Below are positions 8,165 to 16,387 of a DNA stretch of 50,288 nt, piece by piece; position 1 is the stretch's first letter; each line of letters starts with the position of its first letter. Origin of the DNA: Sphingobium sp. (lineage in GTDB: Bacteria; Pseudomonadota; Alphaproteobacteria; Sphingomonadales; Sphingomonadaceae); the NCBI RefSeq assembly GCF_003248505.1, contig NZ_QFOA01000018.1:1-50288 (forward strand). The letters are read 5' to 3'. A program made the position numbers and the translations under genes. The notes under the pieces are model-generated. The model was not told where the DNA came from, searched no databases, and saw nothing but the letters and a program-made list of their open reading frames with translations.

Positions 8165-9757
8165 TCAGGGGGTTGCGGACTTGGCGCGGACGAGCGCCTT
8201 GATGTCGGACAGGCGATAGGCACCCACCGCGACGCAGGCCAGTCCGTATAGTGCAACGCCTGCCCCCACAAGGAGAGAGAGCGCCACATAGCGCTGGAGC
8301 ATCGCGCCGGTCAGCCATGGATCGAGCAGGTGATTGCCCGCCAGCAGCGCCGCGCCCATGATGAGCGCGGCGATCGCCAGGCGGGGCAGGCGACGGCGCA
8401 GGCGGGCGTCGGCGGCGAAATGGCCGCGCTTCACCAGCGTGCGATAGAGCATTGCGACATTGATCGTGGAAGACAGCGCGGTCGCGAGCGGCGGACCGAC
8501 ATGACCCAGCCCGATGCTGCCCAGCGACGGGATCATCGTCATGTTGCCCGCGATGTTGATGAGGATCGACAGCATGGCGTAGCGCACCGGCGTCTTCGTG
8601 TCGCCGCGTGCATAATAGCCCGGCGTCAGCACCTTTACGAGCACATAGCTCGGCAGCCCGATGGAGAAAGCCGAGAGCGCCCAGCCGCACCGCATCGCAT
8701 CCTCGGCGGTGAACCGGCCATATTGGAAGAGGCCGCGCACGATGGGTTCGGCGACCGTCAGGAAGGCGACGGTCGCAGGCAGCGTCAGGAACAGGGCGAG
8801 TTCGATGCCCCGGTTCTGCGTTTCCATCGCTTCGACCTCCTGCCCTTTCGACAGCATGCGCGAGATGGTGGGGAGGAGGATGGTGCCGAGGCCGATGCCG
8901 ATGAGGCCGAGCGGCAGCTGATTGAGGCGATCGGCATAATAGATGTAGGTGATCGATCCCGACGCGAGCAGCCATCCCGACAGGGCGGTGGAGACGAGGA
9001 GGTTGATCTGCGACGCGCCAGCGCCCGCGGCGGCGGGCACGATGAGGCGCAGCAATTCCCTGACGTCGGCGTCCAGCCTTGGCCGCCGCAGCTTCAGCGA
9101 CACACCCGCGCGGCGGCATGCCCATGTCAGCCACGCCAGTTGCAACGCGCCGCCCACCGTCACCGAAATTGCCTGCACCCGCGCCGTCTCATATTCGTCC
9201 GCGCCGTGGAACAGCCACAGGCCCGCGATCATGCTGATGTTGAGCAGGATGGGGGCTGCGGCGTTGACCCAGAATTTGTCGAGGGAATTCAGGATGCCGC
9301 CCAGCAGCGAGGCGAGCGAAATGAGCGCCAGATAGGGAATGGTGATGCGTGAGAGCATGACCGCGAAGGCGAACTGGTCCGCCGTGGGGTTCTGGCGCGA
9401 AAATCCGCCTGACAATGCCCAGGTGATCGGCCATGCGGCGGCGATGAGGATCGCGGTGAAGAGGATCAGGACCGGGAACAGCACGGCGAGCGCACGCTGG
9501 GCGAAATCGTAGCCAGAAGGCAGGCCGCCTTCTCCCGCCGCCTTGCGGTTGAAGAGCGGGATGAAGGCGGCGGAGAAGGCCCCTTCTGCGAACAGCGCGC
9601 GGAACATGTTGGGCAGACGGAAGGCGACGCCGTTGAACGCGTCCGACGCGAAGCCAGCGCCGACATAACGCGCCGCCAGCGAATCGCGCACGAGCGCCAG
9701 GATGCGGCTGGCGAGCGTCAGCCCGCCGACCGAGCCGAGGGCGCGGACGAGTTTCAC
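8165..9757 (-). CDS. murJ: Lipid II flippase MurJ (MviN family)
   Basis: 530 aa with about 14 predicted membrane segments. The N-terminus MKLVRALGSVGGLTLASRILALVRD and the motifs FRLPNMFRALFAEGAFSAAFIP and YGRFT are characteristic of MurJ. It flips lipid-linked peptidoglycan precursor to the outer face of the inner membrane. It lies between secB (upstream, 31 bases) and trpS (downstream) on the minus strand, so secB-murJ-trpS is a likely operon. Confidence 0.97.
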   Translation of the reverse strand: MKLVRALGSVGGLTLASRILALVRDSLAARYVGAGFASDAFNGVAFRLPNMFRALFAEGAFSAAFIPLFNRKAAGEGGLPSGYDFAQRALAVLFPVLILFTAILIAAAWPITWALSGGFSRQNPTADQFAFAVMLSRITIPYLALISLASLLGGILNSLDKFWVNAAAPILLNISMIAGLWLFHGADEYETARVQAISVTVGGALQLAWLTWACRRAGVSLKLRRPRLDADVRELLRLIVPAAAGAGASQINLLVSTALSGWLLASGSITYIYYADRLNQLPLGLIGIGLGTILLPTISRMLSKGQEVEAMETQNRGIELALFLTLPATVAFLTVAEPIVRGLFQYGRFTAEDAMRCGWALSAFSIGLPSYVLVKVLTPGYYARGDTKTPVRYAMLSILINIAGNMTMIPSLGSIGLGHVGPPLATALSSTINVAMLYRTLVKRGHFAADARLRRRLPRLAIAALIMGAALLAGNHLLDPWLTGAMLQRYVALSLLVGAGVALYGLACVAVGAYRLSDIKALVRAKSATP

Positions 9758-9788
9758 GCTTTACGCCCCCGGTCGACGGTCATGGAAG

Positions 9789-10289
9789 TCAGGCGTGACC
9801 GGCAGGTTCGCCCGTGGTCGCTTCCATCTGTTGCGCCTGCTGAAGGTAGAGCGCGCCGAAATCGATGGGGTCGAGCAACAGCGGCGGGAAGCCGCCGTCG
9901 CGGATCGCGTCGGCCAGCACGCGACGGGCGAAGGGGAAGATGAGGCGGGGCGCTTCGGCCAGCATGAAGGGTTGGATCTGGTCGTCGGGCACGTTGCGCA
10001 TCCCGAAGATCGCGGCATAGACCAGTTCGACCGCAAAGGCGGTGCCCTGCGGCGCGATCGCCTTCACTTCGATCTTGAGCGAGACTTCCAGCACTTCGTC
10101 GCCGACCTTGTCGGCGCCGATGTTGAACTGCACGTCGATCTGCGGCTGGTCCTGCCACTGGTAGACGGCGGGCGCGTTCGGATTTTCGAAGGACAGGTCC
10201 TTCACATACTGGCTGATGAGCGCGATCTGGGGGGCGGTGTCCGCGCCATTGCCGATGCTGGTGATGATGTGGTCCGTTTGGTCGGCCAT
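9789..10289 (-). CDS. secB: Protein-export chaperone SecB
   Basis: 166 aa, with the SecB core: ISQYVKDLSFENPNAP (about 25-40), a beta-sheet region QIDVQFNIGADKVGDEVLEVSLKIEV, and the PRLIFPFARRVLADAIRDGGFPPLLLDPIDF block. SecB tetramers hold preproteins unfolded and deliver them to SecA. It is divergent from the Tim44-like gene, an arrangement found in many alphaproteobacteria. First gene of the likely secB-murJ-trpS operon. Confidence 0.97.
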   Translation of the reverse strand: MADQTDHIITSIGNGADTAPQIALISQYVKDLSFENPNAPAVYQWQDQPQIDVQFNIGADKVGDEVLEVSLKIEVKAIAPQGTAFAVELVYAAIFGMRNVPDDQIQPFMLAEAPRLIFPFARRVLADAIRDGGFPPLLLDPIDFGALYLQQAQQMEATTGEPAGHA

Positions 10290-10405
10290 GCTCGTCCTTG
10301 ACTTTCCCTGCTGCCGGGAACCCGTCGCCCCCGGAAAATACGATGACCCGCGCGCTTAGCAGGGGGGGCGGGGCGGAGCAATGCCCGTGGCTGGGCCACG
10401 GCTAT

Positions 10406-10434
10406 TTGAAGTATCGCGCAAACATGCCTATGTT
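10406..10434 (+). promoter_or_regulatory. Candidate sigma-70 promoter for the Tim44-like/mltA/Smr operon
   Basis: TTGAAG (10406-10411), a 17-base spacer and TATGTT (10429-10434) give a reasonable -35/-10 pair, 38 bases before the GTG start at 10473, in the intergenic region divergent with secB. Confidence 0.4.
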
Positions 10435-10472
10435 GCGTGGAACATCGTCCCGAACAAAGGGTATAGCCTTCC

Positions 10473-11126
10473 GTGTACGTGATCGTCATCCTCGCTCTGA
10501 TCGCCGGTTTCCTGGCGCTGCGGCTCTACTCCGTACTCGGCAAACGCACGGGGCATGAGCAGGAGCCGGTCATGCGCCCGGCGGAAGACCGCGCGAAGGT
10601 CACTGTGCTGCAACCCGGCCCCATGAATCAGGGCAGCGGCGAATCGGTGAGGCTGGCCGATGGGTTCATCGCGGCGGGCGCCGAAAACGGTGTTCGTGCG
10701 CTGATTGCTGCCGACCGCAGTTTCGACGTTCCGCAATTCGTCGAGGGCGCCAAAAGCGCCTATAAGATGGTGCTCGAAGCCTTCTGGCGCGGGGATCGCG
10801 AAGAGCTGGCATGGTTGTGCGACCCCGAGGTACAGGCGTCGTTCGAAGAATCGATCGTCGCGCGCGAAGCGGAAGGCCATGTGCTCGACAATCGTCTCGT
10901 CCGTATCGAGAAGGCACAGATCGTCGAAGCTTCCGTTCGTGATCGCATTGCCGAAGTGGTCCTGAGCTTCGAAGCCGATATCGCCGCCGTGACCCGCGAC
11001 AGGGAGGGCAATGTCGTTGCAGGATCGCTGACCGATGCGGTCGGAACTCGCGACATCTGGACCTTTACCCGCGATATCCGCAGTGCGGATCCCAACTGGA
11101 AGCTCAGCGAAACCGACGAGGCCTGA
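10473..11126 (+). CDS. Tim44-like domain protein (TimA-type membrane adaptor)
   Basis: 217 aa from a GTG start (GTG-TAC-GTG). A single N-terminal membrane helix (VIVILALIAGFLALRLY) is followed by a Tim44-like (mammalian L45) domain from about residue 75 to 215, including GAKSAYKMVLEAFWRGDREELAWLCDPEV and the C-terminal DIWTFTRDIRSADPNWKL. In Caulobacter a related protein (TimA) associates with the Sec/Tim-like machinery; the role here is inferred. It leads the mltA-Smr gene row and is divergent from secB, so the cluster links protein export with envelope growth. Confidence 0.9.
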   Translation: MYVIVILALIAGFLALRLYSVLGKRTGHEQEPVMRPAEDRAKVTVLQPGPMNQGSGESVRLADGFIAAGAENGVRALIAADRSFDVPQFVEGAKSAYKMVLEAFWRGDREELAWLCDPEVQASFEESIVAREAEGHVLDNRLVRIEKAQIVEASVRDRIAEVVLSFEADIAAVTRDREGNVVAGSLTDAVGTRDIWTFTRDIRSADPNWKLSETDEA

Positions 11127-11133
11127 GCGCGCC

Positions 11134-12396
11134 ATGGCGTTGCGTCAGTCGGGGGGTGCGCTGATCGCAGCGCTGATGCTTTCGGCCTGCGCCGGGGGTG
11201 TCATTCCGCCATCGGCGGGCGGTCCTACGCCTAGCCGCCCAGCGGGTCGTTCAGAACAGGCGGCGCAGCCCGTTCCTTCCACGCCTCGCCCCGCTTTGCC
11301 GGTACAGATTCCGGCGGAACCGGGCGTCGATACCAGCACGGCGGCGGGGCTGGGTGTCACGCGGGGGCCGGATATCGCCAGCCTTATCCCTTCGGGCGAG
11401 CGATCCCGGCTGGCGCTTGCCGCCTTTCGCGTGTCTTGTCCCTCCCTCATGCGGCGCACCGACCGGAGCGGCCTGACACGCGGGTCCGACTGGAACAATG
11501 CCTGCGCCGCCGCGTCGAGCTGGCCGGAGGCATCGGCGAGCGAATTCTTTTCCCGCTATTTCGAGGCGGTGCAGATCGGCGACGGCAAGGCGTTCGTTAC
11601 CGGCTATTACGAGCCGGAGATTGCGGGATCGCGCACGCGCCAGCCGGGTTACGACGTTCCCATCTACAAGCGCCCGCCTGACCTGGTCGACGTCGATCTC
11701 GGCCAGTTCAGCGACAGCCTTCAGGGCAAATCGATTCGGGGCAAGGTGCAGGGCACGAAATTCGTTCCCTATGACGACCGCGGACAGATCGTCGCGGGAT
11801 CGCTCGCCGGGCGCGGGCTTGAACTGGCCTGGGCGGCGGACCCGGTCGAATTCTTCTTCCTTCAGGTGCAGGGGTCGGGGCGGCTGCGGCTGCCCGATGG
11901 CGGCGTCATGCGCATCGGTTACGACTCCCAGAATGGGCGCGACTATACCGGCATCGGCAAGCTGATGAAGGATCGCGGCCTTATCCAGGCCGGGTCGATG
12001 CAGGATATCATGCAATATCTGCGCGCCAACCCTGCGCAGGGCGCGGCCATCATGAACGAGAACAAGAGCTTCGTGTTCTTTCGCGAACTGACCGGCGCAG
12101 GCCCCATCGGCGCCATGGGCGTTCCGGTGACGGGCGAGGCGACGGTGGCTGCCGATCCGCAATATGTGCCGCTCGGCGCGCCGGTGCTGCTCAGCCTCGA
12201 CCGCGCCGAACCTAACGGCATCTGGATCGCGCAGGACACCGGCGGCGCGATCAAGGGCGCGAACCGGTTCGACAGCTTCTGGGGCGCGGGGGATCGCGCG
12301 CGGGCGATTGCAGGCGGCATGTCCGGTCGCGGTAGCGCGCTGCTGCTGGTGCCGATCGGCACCGCTGCCCGCTTGTCGGCCACGGCGCGGCCCTGA
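11134..12396 (+). CDS. mltA: Membrane-bound lytic murein transglycosylase A (MltA)
   Basis: 420 aa from ATG 11134; an earlier in-frame start would lie inside the previous gene. Lipoprotein signal MALRQSGGALIAALMLSAC with lipobox LSAC (about 16-19). The MltA domain is recognised by FVTGYYEPEIAGSR, VEFFFLQVQGSGRL and YTGIGKLMKDRG. The C-terminal 3D domain carries AQDTGGAIKGANRFDSFWG, which holds the conserved catalytic aspartate of the family. The enzyme cleaves the glycan strands of peptidoglycan, forming 1,6-anhydro ends at the outer membrane. It begins 7 bases after the Tim44-like gene and ends 3 bases before the Smr gene. Confidence 0.96.
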   Translation: MALRQSGGALIAALMLSACAGGVIPPSAGGPTPSRPAGRSEQAAQPVPSTPRPALPVQIPAEPGVDTSTAAGLGVTRGPDIASLIPSGERSRLALAAFRVSCPSLMRRTDRSGLTRGSDWNNACAAASSWPEASASEFFSRYFEAVQIGDGKAFVTGYYEPEIAGSRTRQPGYDVPIYKRPPDLVDVDLGQFSDSLQGKSIRGKVQGTKFVPYDDRGQIVAGSLAGRGLELAWAADPVEFFFLQVQGSGRLRLPDGGVMRIGYDSQNGRDYTGIGKLMKDRGLIQAGSMQDIMQYLRANPAQGAAIMNENKSFVFFRELTGAGPIGAMGVPVTGEATVAADPQYVPLGAPVLLSLDRAEPNGIWIAQDTGGAIKGANRFDSFWGAGDRARAIAGGMSGRGSALLLVPIGTAARLSATARP

Positions 12397-12399
12397 TCG

Positions 12400-12942
12400 A
12401 TGGCGCGGCGGCGCCTCTCTGCCGATGAGGAGGCGCTGTGGCACGCGCTGGCGCGCACCGTTCGGCCCATCCACCGTGTCCGCCGCACGCCATCGGCACC
12501 CGCCGAAACGCTTGCCCCCGCGCCCTCGGCGCCCGCGACATGGTTAACGCAGGCGGCGGCTCCGGTCGCTATACCGCCTCCGCCGCGCACGCCGGCTGCG
12601 GTGCTGGACGGCGGATGGGAGCGGCGGATACGCAGCGGCAGCATAAGCCCGGACATGAGCATCGATCTGCATGGCCACACCTTGGCATCGGCGCATGGGC
12701 GGCTCAACCAGGCGCTGGCGCAGGCTGTGGCAAGGGACGTGCGCGTGCTGCTCGTGGTCACGGGAAAGCCGCCCAAAGGTGCGGTTTCCGGCGCGTTTTC
12801 CAAGCGAGGCGCGATTCGCAGAGAGATCGGCCACTGGCTGGAAACCAGCGCATGGGCCGACCGTATCGCCAGCGTGCGGATCGCTCACCCCAGGCATGGC
12901 GGCGACGGCGCGCTCTATCTGATTTTGCGCCGCAACAAATAA
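12400..12942 (+). CDS. Smr domain protein
   Basis: 180 aa. The N-terminal 80 residues are low-complexity and proline/alanine-rich. The C-terminal Smr domain (about 85-178) shows the DLHGHT motif, VLLVVTGKPP and a conserved arginine/histidine-rich end (IAHPRHGGDGALYLILRR). Smr domains have nicking or RNA endonuclease activity in MutS2 and stand-alone relatives. No MutS part is present. Third gene of the Tim44-like/mltA/Smr cluster. Confidence 0.92.
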   Translation: MARRRLSADEEALWHALARTVRPIHRVRRTPSAPAETLAPAPSAPATWLTQAAAPVAIPPPPRTPAAVLDGGWERRIRSGSISPDMSIDLHGHTLASAHGRLNQALAQAVARDVRVLLVVTGKPPKGAVSGAFSKRGAIRREIGHWLETSAWADRIASVRIAHPRHGGDGALYLILRRNK

Positions 12943-13007
12943 TTTGTCGTACGCCCCGTTCCGATGATCCTTTCTTAACCACTCGCCGTCATACCCCTGC
13001 GATCGAA

Positions 13008-13024
13008 CGCTCCGCATCGGAGCG
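13008..13024. repeat. Short perfect hairpin upstream of the GGDEF-EAL gene
   Basis: CGCTCCG (13008-13014), CAT loop, CGGAGCG (13018-13024). It lies 11 bases before the AGGAGG ribosome binding site of the next gene and lacks a T-tract. It could be a weak terminator for the Smr operon, an operator, or a 5'-leader structure. Confidence 0.45.
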
Positions 13025-13044
13025 ATGAGCCGGCAGGAGGCTTG

Positions 13045-14730
13045 ATGCAGGGGGTGACTTTGACAAGCCGCACCACCGCCTTTGCCTGCGCGGCGGGCGC
13101 CGTGGTGTTCATCCTTTCGTTGATCCTGACCCATGCGCATGGGCGGAGCGATGCTGCCGCCCATATCGGGCAGTCGCTGGCGATCGCGATCCTGTGCGGG
13201 ACGATGAGCTGGGCGTCGGCGCGGCGCACCGTGGCGATGACCGCCAACGCCATCGCCGCCGCGACCGAAAGGCTGCTATCCGCCGCCCATGGCGATCTCC
13301 ATACGCCGCTGACGCCCGCCATCGGAAAGGAACTGCCCGACCTGTCGGTCGCCATGGACAGCCTGTTCAGTCAGGTGCGCACCAACCTCGACCATGTGCA
13401 GGCGCTGGCGCTGTTCGACCAGATCACGGGTCTTGCCAACCGTACGAGCTTTTGCCGACAGGTGGAGCGCGCGCTGGCAGAGCATGAGGGGAACGGTCAG
13501 CCGACCCTGTTCTTCATCGACCTCGACGGTTTCAAGGGCGTCAACGATACGCTGGGCCATGCGGCCGGAGACCAGTTGCTGGCGCGCGTGGCCGGACGGC
13601 TGCGCGAGGTCGTGATGGCGCAGGTCAGCGTCGGGGGCGGCGACGCGATCATCGGGCGGTTGGCAGGCGATGAGTTCACCATGTTCTTTCCCGCGCTGAC
13701 TGGACCGGCTGCGGCGCAACGCATCGCCCGCGCGGTTCAATATGCGCTGGGCGAGCGGTTCGACCTCGGCAGCCAGCATGTGGAGCTGGGCGCGTCGATC
13801 GGGATCGCCTGCTATCCTGCCCATGGCGACACGCTGGGCAGCCTGCTGCGCGCCGCTGACATCGCCATGTATCACGCCAAGCGCGAGGGGCGCGGTCGGG
13901 CGGAAATCTATACCGACCGGCTCGCGCTGGAAGCGCAGGACCGCGCGGAGTTGGAGCGTGACCTGCTGATGGGGCTGCAACGCGACGAATTCCTGCTGGA
14001 GTTCCAGCCGCAGGTCGATGCCCTGACCGGGCGCGCCGTCACTGCGGAGGCGCTGGTGCGCTGGGCGCATCCTGAGCGCGATCTGGTGATGCCGCCCGCC
14101 TTCGTGCCGATGGCGGAGGAAAATGGGGCGATCGTGGCGCTGGGCGATTGGGTCGTGAGCCGGGTGTGCGAGATTGCCGCGCGCTGGGCGAGGGAAGGCA
14201 TCGACCAGCGCATCGCCGTTAACATCAGCGCGCGGGAGTTGGGTCAGCCCGATTTCTTCCTGCGGCTGCGTCACGCGATGGCGGTGCATGAAACGCCGCC
14301 CGCGATGCTGGAACTGGAGGTCACCGAATCGCTGGCGATGGAGGCGGAGCCGCGCGTGCTGGATCAACTGGCGGCCTTGCGCGCCGACGGCGTTGCGATT
14401 GCGATCGACGATTTCGGCACTGGCTATTCCAACCTCGCCCGGCTGAAGGAATTGCCGGTCGACCGGGTCAAGATCGACCACAGCCTGGTGCGCGACATCG
14501 CGACATCGGCGCAGGCGCGCACGATCTGTTCGGTCGTCGTGAACCTGATCCAGGGGCTGGGATTGCAGGTGGTGGTCGAAGGGGTGGAGAGCCAGGCGCA
14601 GATGGACATGCTGCGGGTCATGGGCTGCACGTTGTTCCAGGGCTATCATCTGGCTCGCCCGATGGGGGAGGACGCCTATCTGGCGCGTCATGCCATGCCC
14701 GATCCGACGATGGCGCGCGACGCGGGCTGA
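13045..14730 (+). CDS. GGDEF-EAL protein (probable cyclic-di-GMP phosphodiesterase)
   Basis: 561 aa. ATG 13045 was chosen because AGGAGG (13035-13040) ends four bases before it. Two N-terminal membrane helices (about 11-32 and 42-60) and a short linker precede a GGDEF domain (about 118-285) whose active motif is AGDEF (about 207), and an EAL domain (about 300-555). The EAL domain keeps AEALVRWAHP (about 335), NISARE, EVTES, DDFGTGYS and VEGVE, all residues needed for c-di-GMP hydrolysis. No RxxD inhibitory site is evident before AGDEF. The cyclase half may be weak or regulatory and the EAL half active. No small sensory domain lies between membrane and GGDEF. Confidence 0.93.
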   Translation: MQGVTLTSRTTAFACAAGAVVFILSLILTHAHGRSDAAAHIGQSLAIAILCGTMSWASARRTVAMTANAIAAATERLLSAAHGDLHTPLTPAIGKELPDLSVAMDSLFSQVRTNLDHVQALALFDQITGLANRTSFCRQVERALAEHEGNGQPTLFFIDLDGFKGVNDTLGHAAGDQLLARVAGRLREVVMAQVSVGGGDAIIGRLAGDEFTMFFPALTGPAAAQRIARAVQYALGERFDLGSQHVELGASIGIACYPAHGDTLGSLLRAADIAMYHAKREGRGRAEIYTDRLALEAQDRAELERDLLMGLQRDEFLLEFQPQVDALTGRAVTAEALVRWAHPERDLVMPPAFVPMAEENGAIVALGDWVVSRVCEIAARWAREGIDQRIAVNISARELGQPDFFLRLRHAMAVHETPPAMLELEVTESLAMEAEPRVLDQLAALRADGVAIAIDDFGTGYSNLARLKELPVDRVKIDHSLVRDIATSAQARTICSVVVNLIQGLGLQVVVEGVESQAQMDMLRVMGCTLFQGYHLARPMGEDAYLARHAMPDPTMARDAG

Positions 14731-14743
14731 CGCCACCGGGCGG

Positions 14744-15886
14744 CTATCCCCGCAAAGCCCGTTCCACCACCAGCGCATAAATGCGCGCAAGGTCGCGCAG
14801 ATCCTGCACCGCCACCGCTTCGTCGAGCTTGTGCATCGTCGCGTTGCACAGGCCGAATTCGACGACCGGGCACAACCGCGACAGGAAACGCGCGTCCGAC
14901 GTGCCGCCGGTGGTCGACAGTTCGGTGTCGACGCCCGCGATGTCGCGGATCGCACCGCGAACGATGTCGCTGAGCGCGCCGGGCTGGGTAAGGAACGCTT
15001 CTCCGCTGATCTTCGCGCTGACCGTACCGCCGAGCGGTTCGGCGATGGCGCGGATGCGATCGATCAGGGATGCGCCGCTGTGCCGGTCGTTGAAGCGGAT
15101 CGATATGCGCGCTGTCGCCCGTGCGGGAATGACGTTATGCGCGGGATTGCCGACTTCGATGTCGGTGATTTCGATGTTGCTGGGCTGGAACCAGTCCGTG
15201 CCCTCGTCCAGCACTTCGTCTTCGATGGCGGACAGGATGCGCACGAGCCGGGGAATCGGATTGTCGGCGAGGTGGGGGTAGGCGACATGGCCTTGCGCTC
15301 CCTCGACGCCGATCCACATGTTCACCGATCCGCGCCGCCCGATCTTTACCACGTCGCCCAGCCGCGCCGAGGAGGTCGGCTCCCCGACGAGGCAGAGGTC
15401 GGGGCGCATTCCGTGCGCCGCCATGCGATCCATGAGCGCGAGCGTGCCGTAGGTCGCCGGTCCTTCCTCGTCGCCCGTGACGATGAGGCTGATCGTGCCG
15501 GGCAGGTCGTCGGGCAGTTGCGCAAGGGCCGCCACGAACGCGGCGATCGCACCCTTCATGTCCACCGCGCCGCGCCCGTAGAGCAGGTCGCCGCGCAACG
15601 CCGGCGCGAAGGGGTCGCTGGTCCAGCCCAACCCTGGCGGAACCACGTCCAGATGACCGGCAAAGGCGAAATGCGGCCCCGCACCGGTCGTGCGCCAAGC
15701 GAGCAGATTTTCCACCGGCCCATCGGGCGCGTCCCCGGCGAGGAAGCGATCGACCGTGAAACCCAGCGGCGCCAGCATCGCTTCGAGCGCTTCGAATACC
15801 TCGCCGGTCGCGGGCGTGACGGAAGGGCAAGCCATCAGCGACTGGGCGAGGGCCACGGCATCGTCATTGGTGCTGGTCATGGTCAT
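14744..15886 (-). CDS. dapE: Succinyl-diaminopimelate desuccinylase
   Basis: 380 aa M20 metallopeptidase, normal DapE length. Metal- and catalysis-related motifs are present: AGHLDVVPPG, GRGAVDMKG, TGDEEGPA and the late FGLCNATMHKLDEAV, with the STTGGTSDARF stretch typical of DapE. It makes LL-diaminopimelate for lysine and peptidoglycan synthesis. It runs towards the GGDEF-EAL gene, leaving 13 bases between the two stops, and is divergent from the cupin gene with 57 bases between starts. Confidence 0.95.
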   Translation of the reverse strand: MTMTSTNDDAVALAQSLMACPSVTPATGEVFEALEAMLAPLGFTVDRFLAGDAPDGPVENLLAWRTTGAGPHFAFAGHLDVVPPGLGWTSDPFAPALRGDLLYGRGAVDMKGAIAAFVAALAQLPDDLPGTISLIVTGDEEGPATYGTLALMDRMAAHGMRPDLCLVGEPTSSARLGDVVKIGRRGSVNMWIGVEGAQGHVAYPHLADNPIPRLVRILSAIEDEVLDEGTDWFQPSNIEITDIEVGNPAHNVIPARATARISIRFNDRHSGASLIDRIRAIAEPLGGTVSAKISGEAFLTQPGALSDIVRGAIRDIAGVDTELSTTGGTSDARFLSRLCPVVEFGLCNATMHKLDEAVAVQDLRDLARIYALVVERALRG

Positions 15887-15943
15887 GATCGCGGGTTAGC
15901 GAAAGGGACGGGTCTTGACCAGCGCCAGGAGGAGAAGACCGCC

Positions 15944-16387
15944 ATGCCGCGGATAGATGTCGACAATGTCGAGCAGACGAACCGCACCGGCTATCCGGCG
16001 GAGCATGCCGCCAGCGTCGCGGGGCGGTGGGTCCGGCGGCTTGGACCGGTGAGCGGCCTTGTCGATTTCGGGGTGAGCCATGTGGTGCTGAAGCCCGGCG
16101 CGGCGTCGTCTCACCGGCATTGGCACAAGGATGAGGACGAACTGGTCGTCATGCTGGCGGGCGAAGCCGTGCTGGTGGAGAATGCGGGGCGCACCCTTCT
16201 GCGCGCGGGCGACAGCGCCGCCTTTCCCAAGGGGGAAGCGGACGGGCATCATCTTCTCAATGAAAGCGGGGAAGACTGCGTCTTCATCGCGGTCGGCCGC
16301 CCGCCGCTTGCGGATTGCCATTATAGCGATATCGACCTGCTCTGGTCGGGCGGGCGGTATCGGCGCAGGGACGGGAGCCTTTATTGA
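15944..16387 (+). CDS. Cupin domain protein
   Basis: 147 aa. A strong AGGAGGAGA site at 15927-15935 fixes the ATG at 15944. The cupin barrel is visible as HRHWHKDEDELVVMLAGEAVL (metal-binding motif 1, HxH-x4-E type), followed by GDSAAFPKGEADGHHLLN (motif 2). The substrate is unknown; single-domain cupins of this type include isomerases, dioxygenases and transcription-linked sensors. Its stop codon TGA overlaps the ATG of the next gene, implying translational coupling with the LD-carboxypeptidase. Confidence 0.88.
   Translation: MPRIDVDNVEQTNRTGYPAEHAASVAGRWVRRLGPVSGLVDFGVSHVVLKPGAASSHRHWHKDEDELVVMLAGEAVLVENAGRTLLRAGDSAAFPKGEADGHHLLNESGEDCVFIAVGRPPLADCHYSDIDLLWSGGRYRRRDGSLY

Noticed and set aside
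7143..9134. A 663-codon open frame covering trpS and half of murJ
   Set aside because: Only the part from 8147 down is TrpRS; the upstream part is an Arg/Pro/His-rich out-of-frame reading of murJ with no stop by chance in GC-rich DNA.
10438..10462. EcfG promoter before the Tim44-like gene
   Set aside because: GGAAC is followed 16 bases later by GGTA, a weaker second element, and a better sigma-70-like pair lies just upstream.
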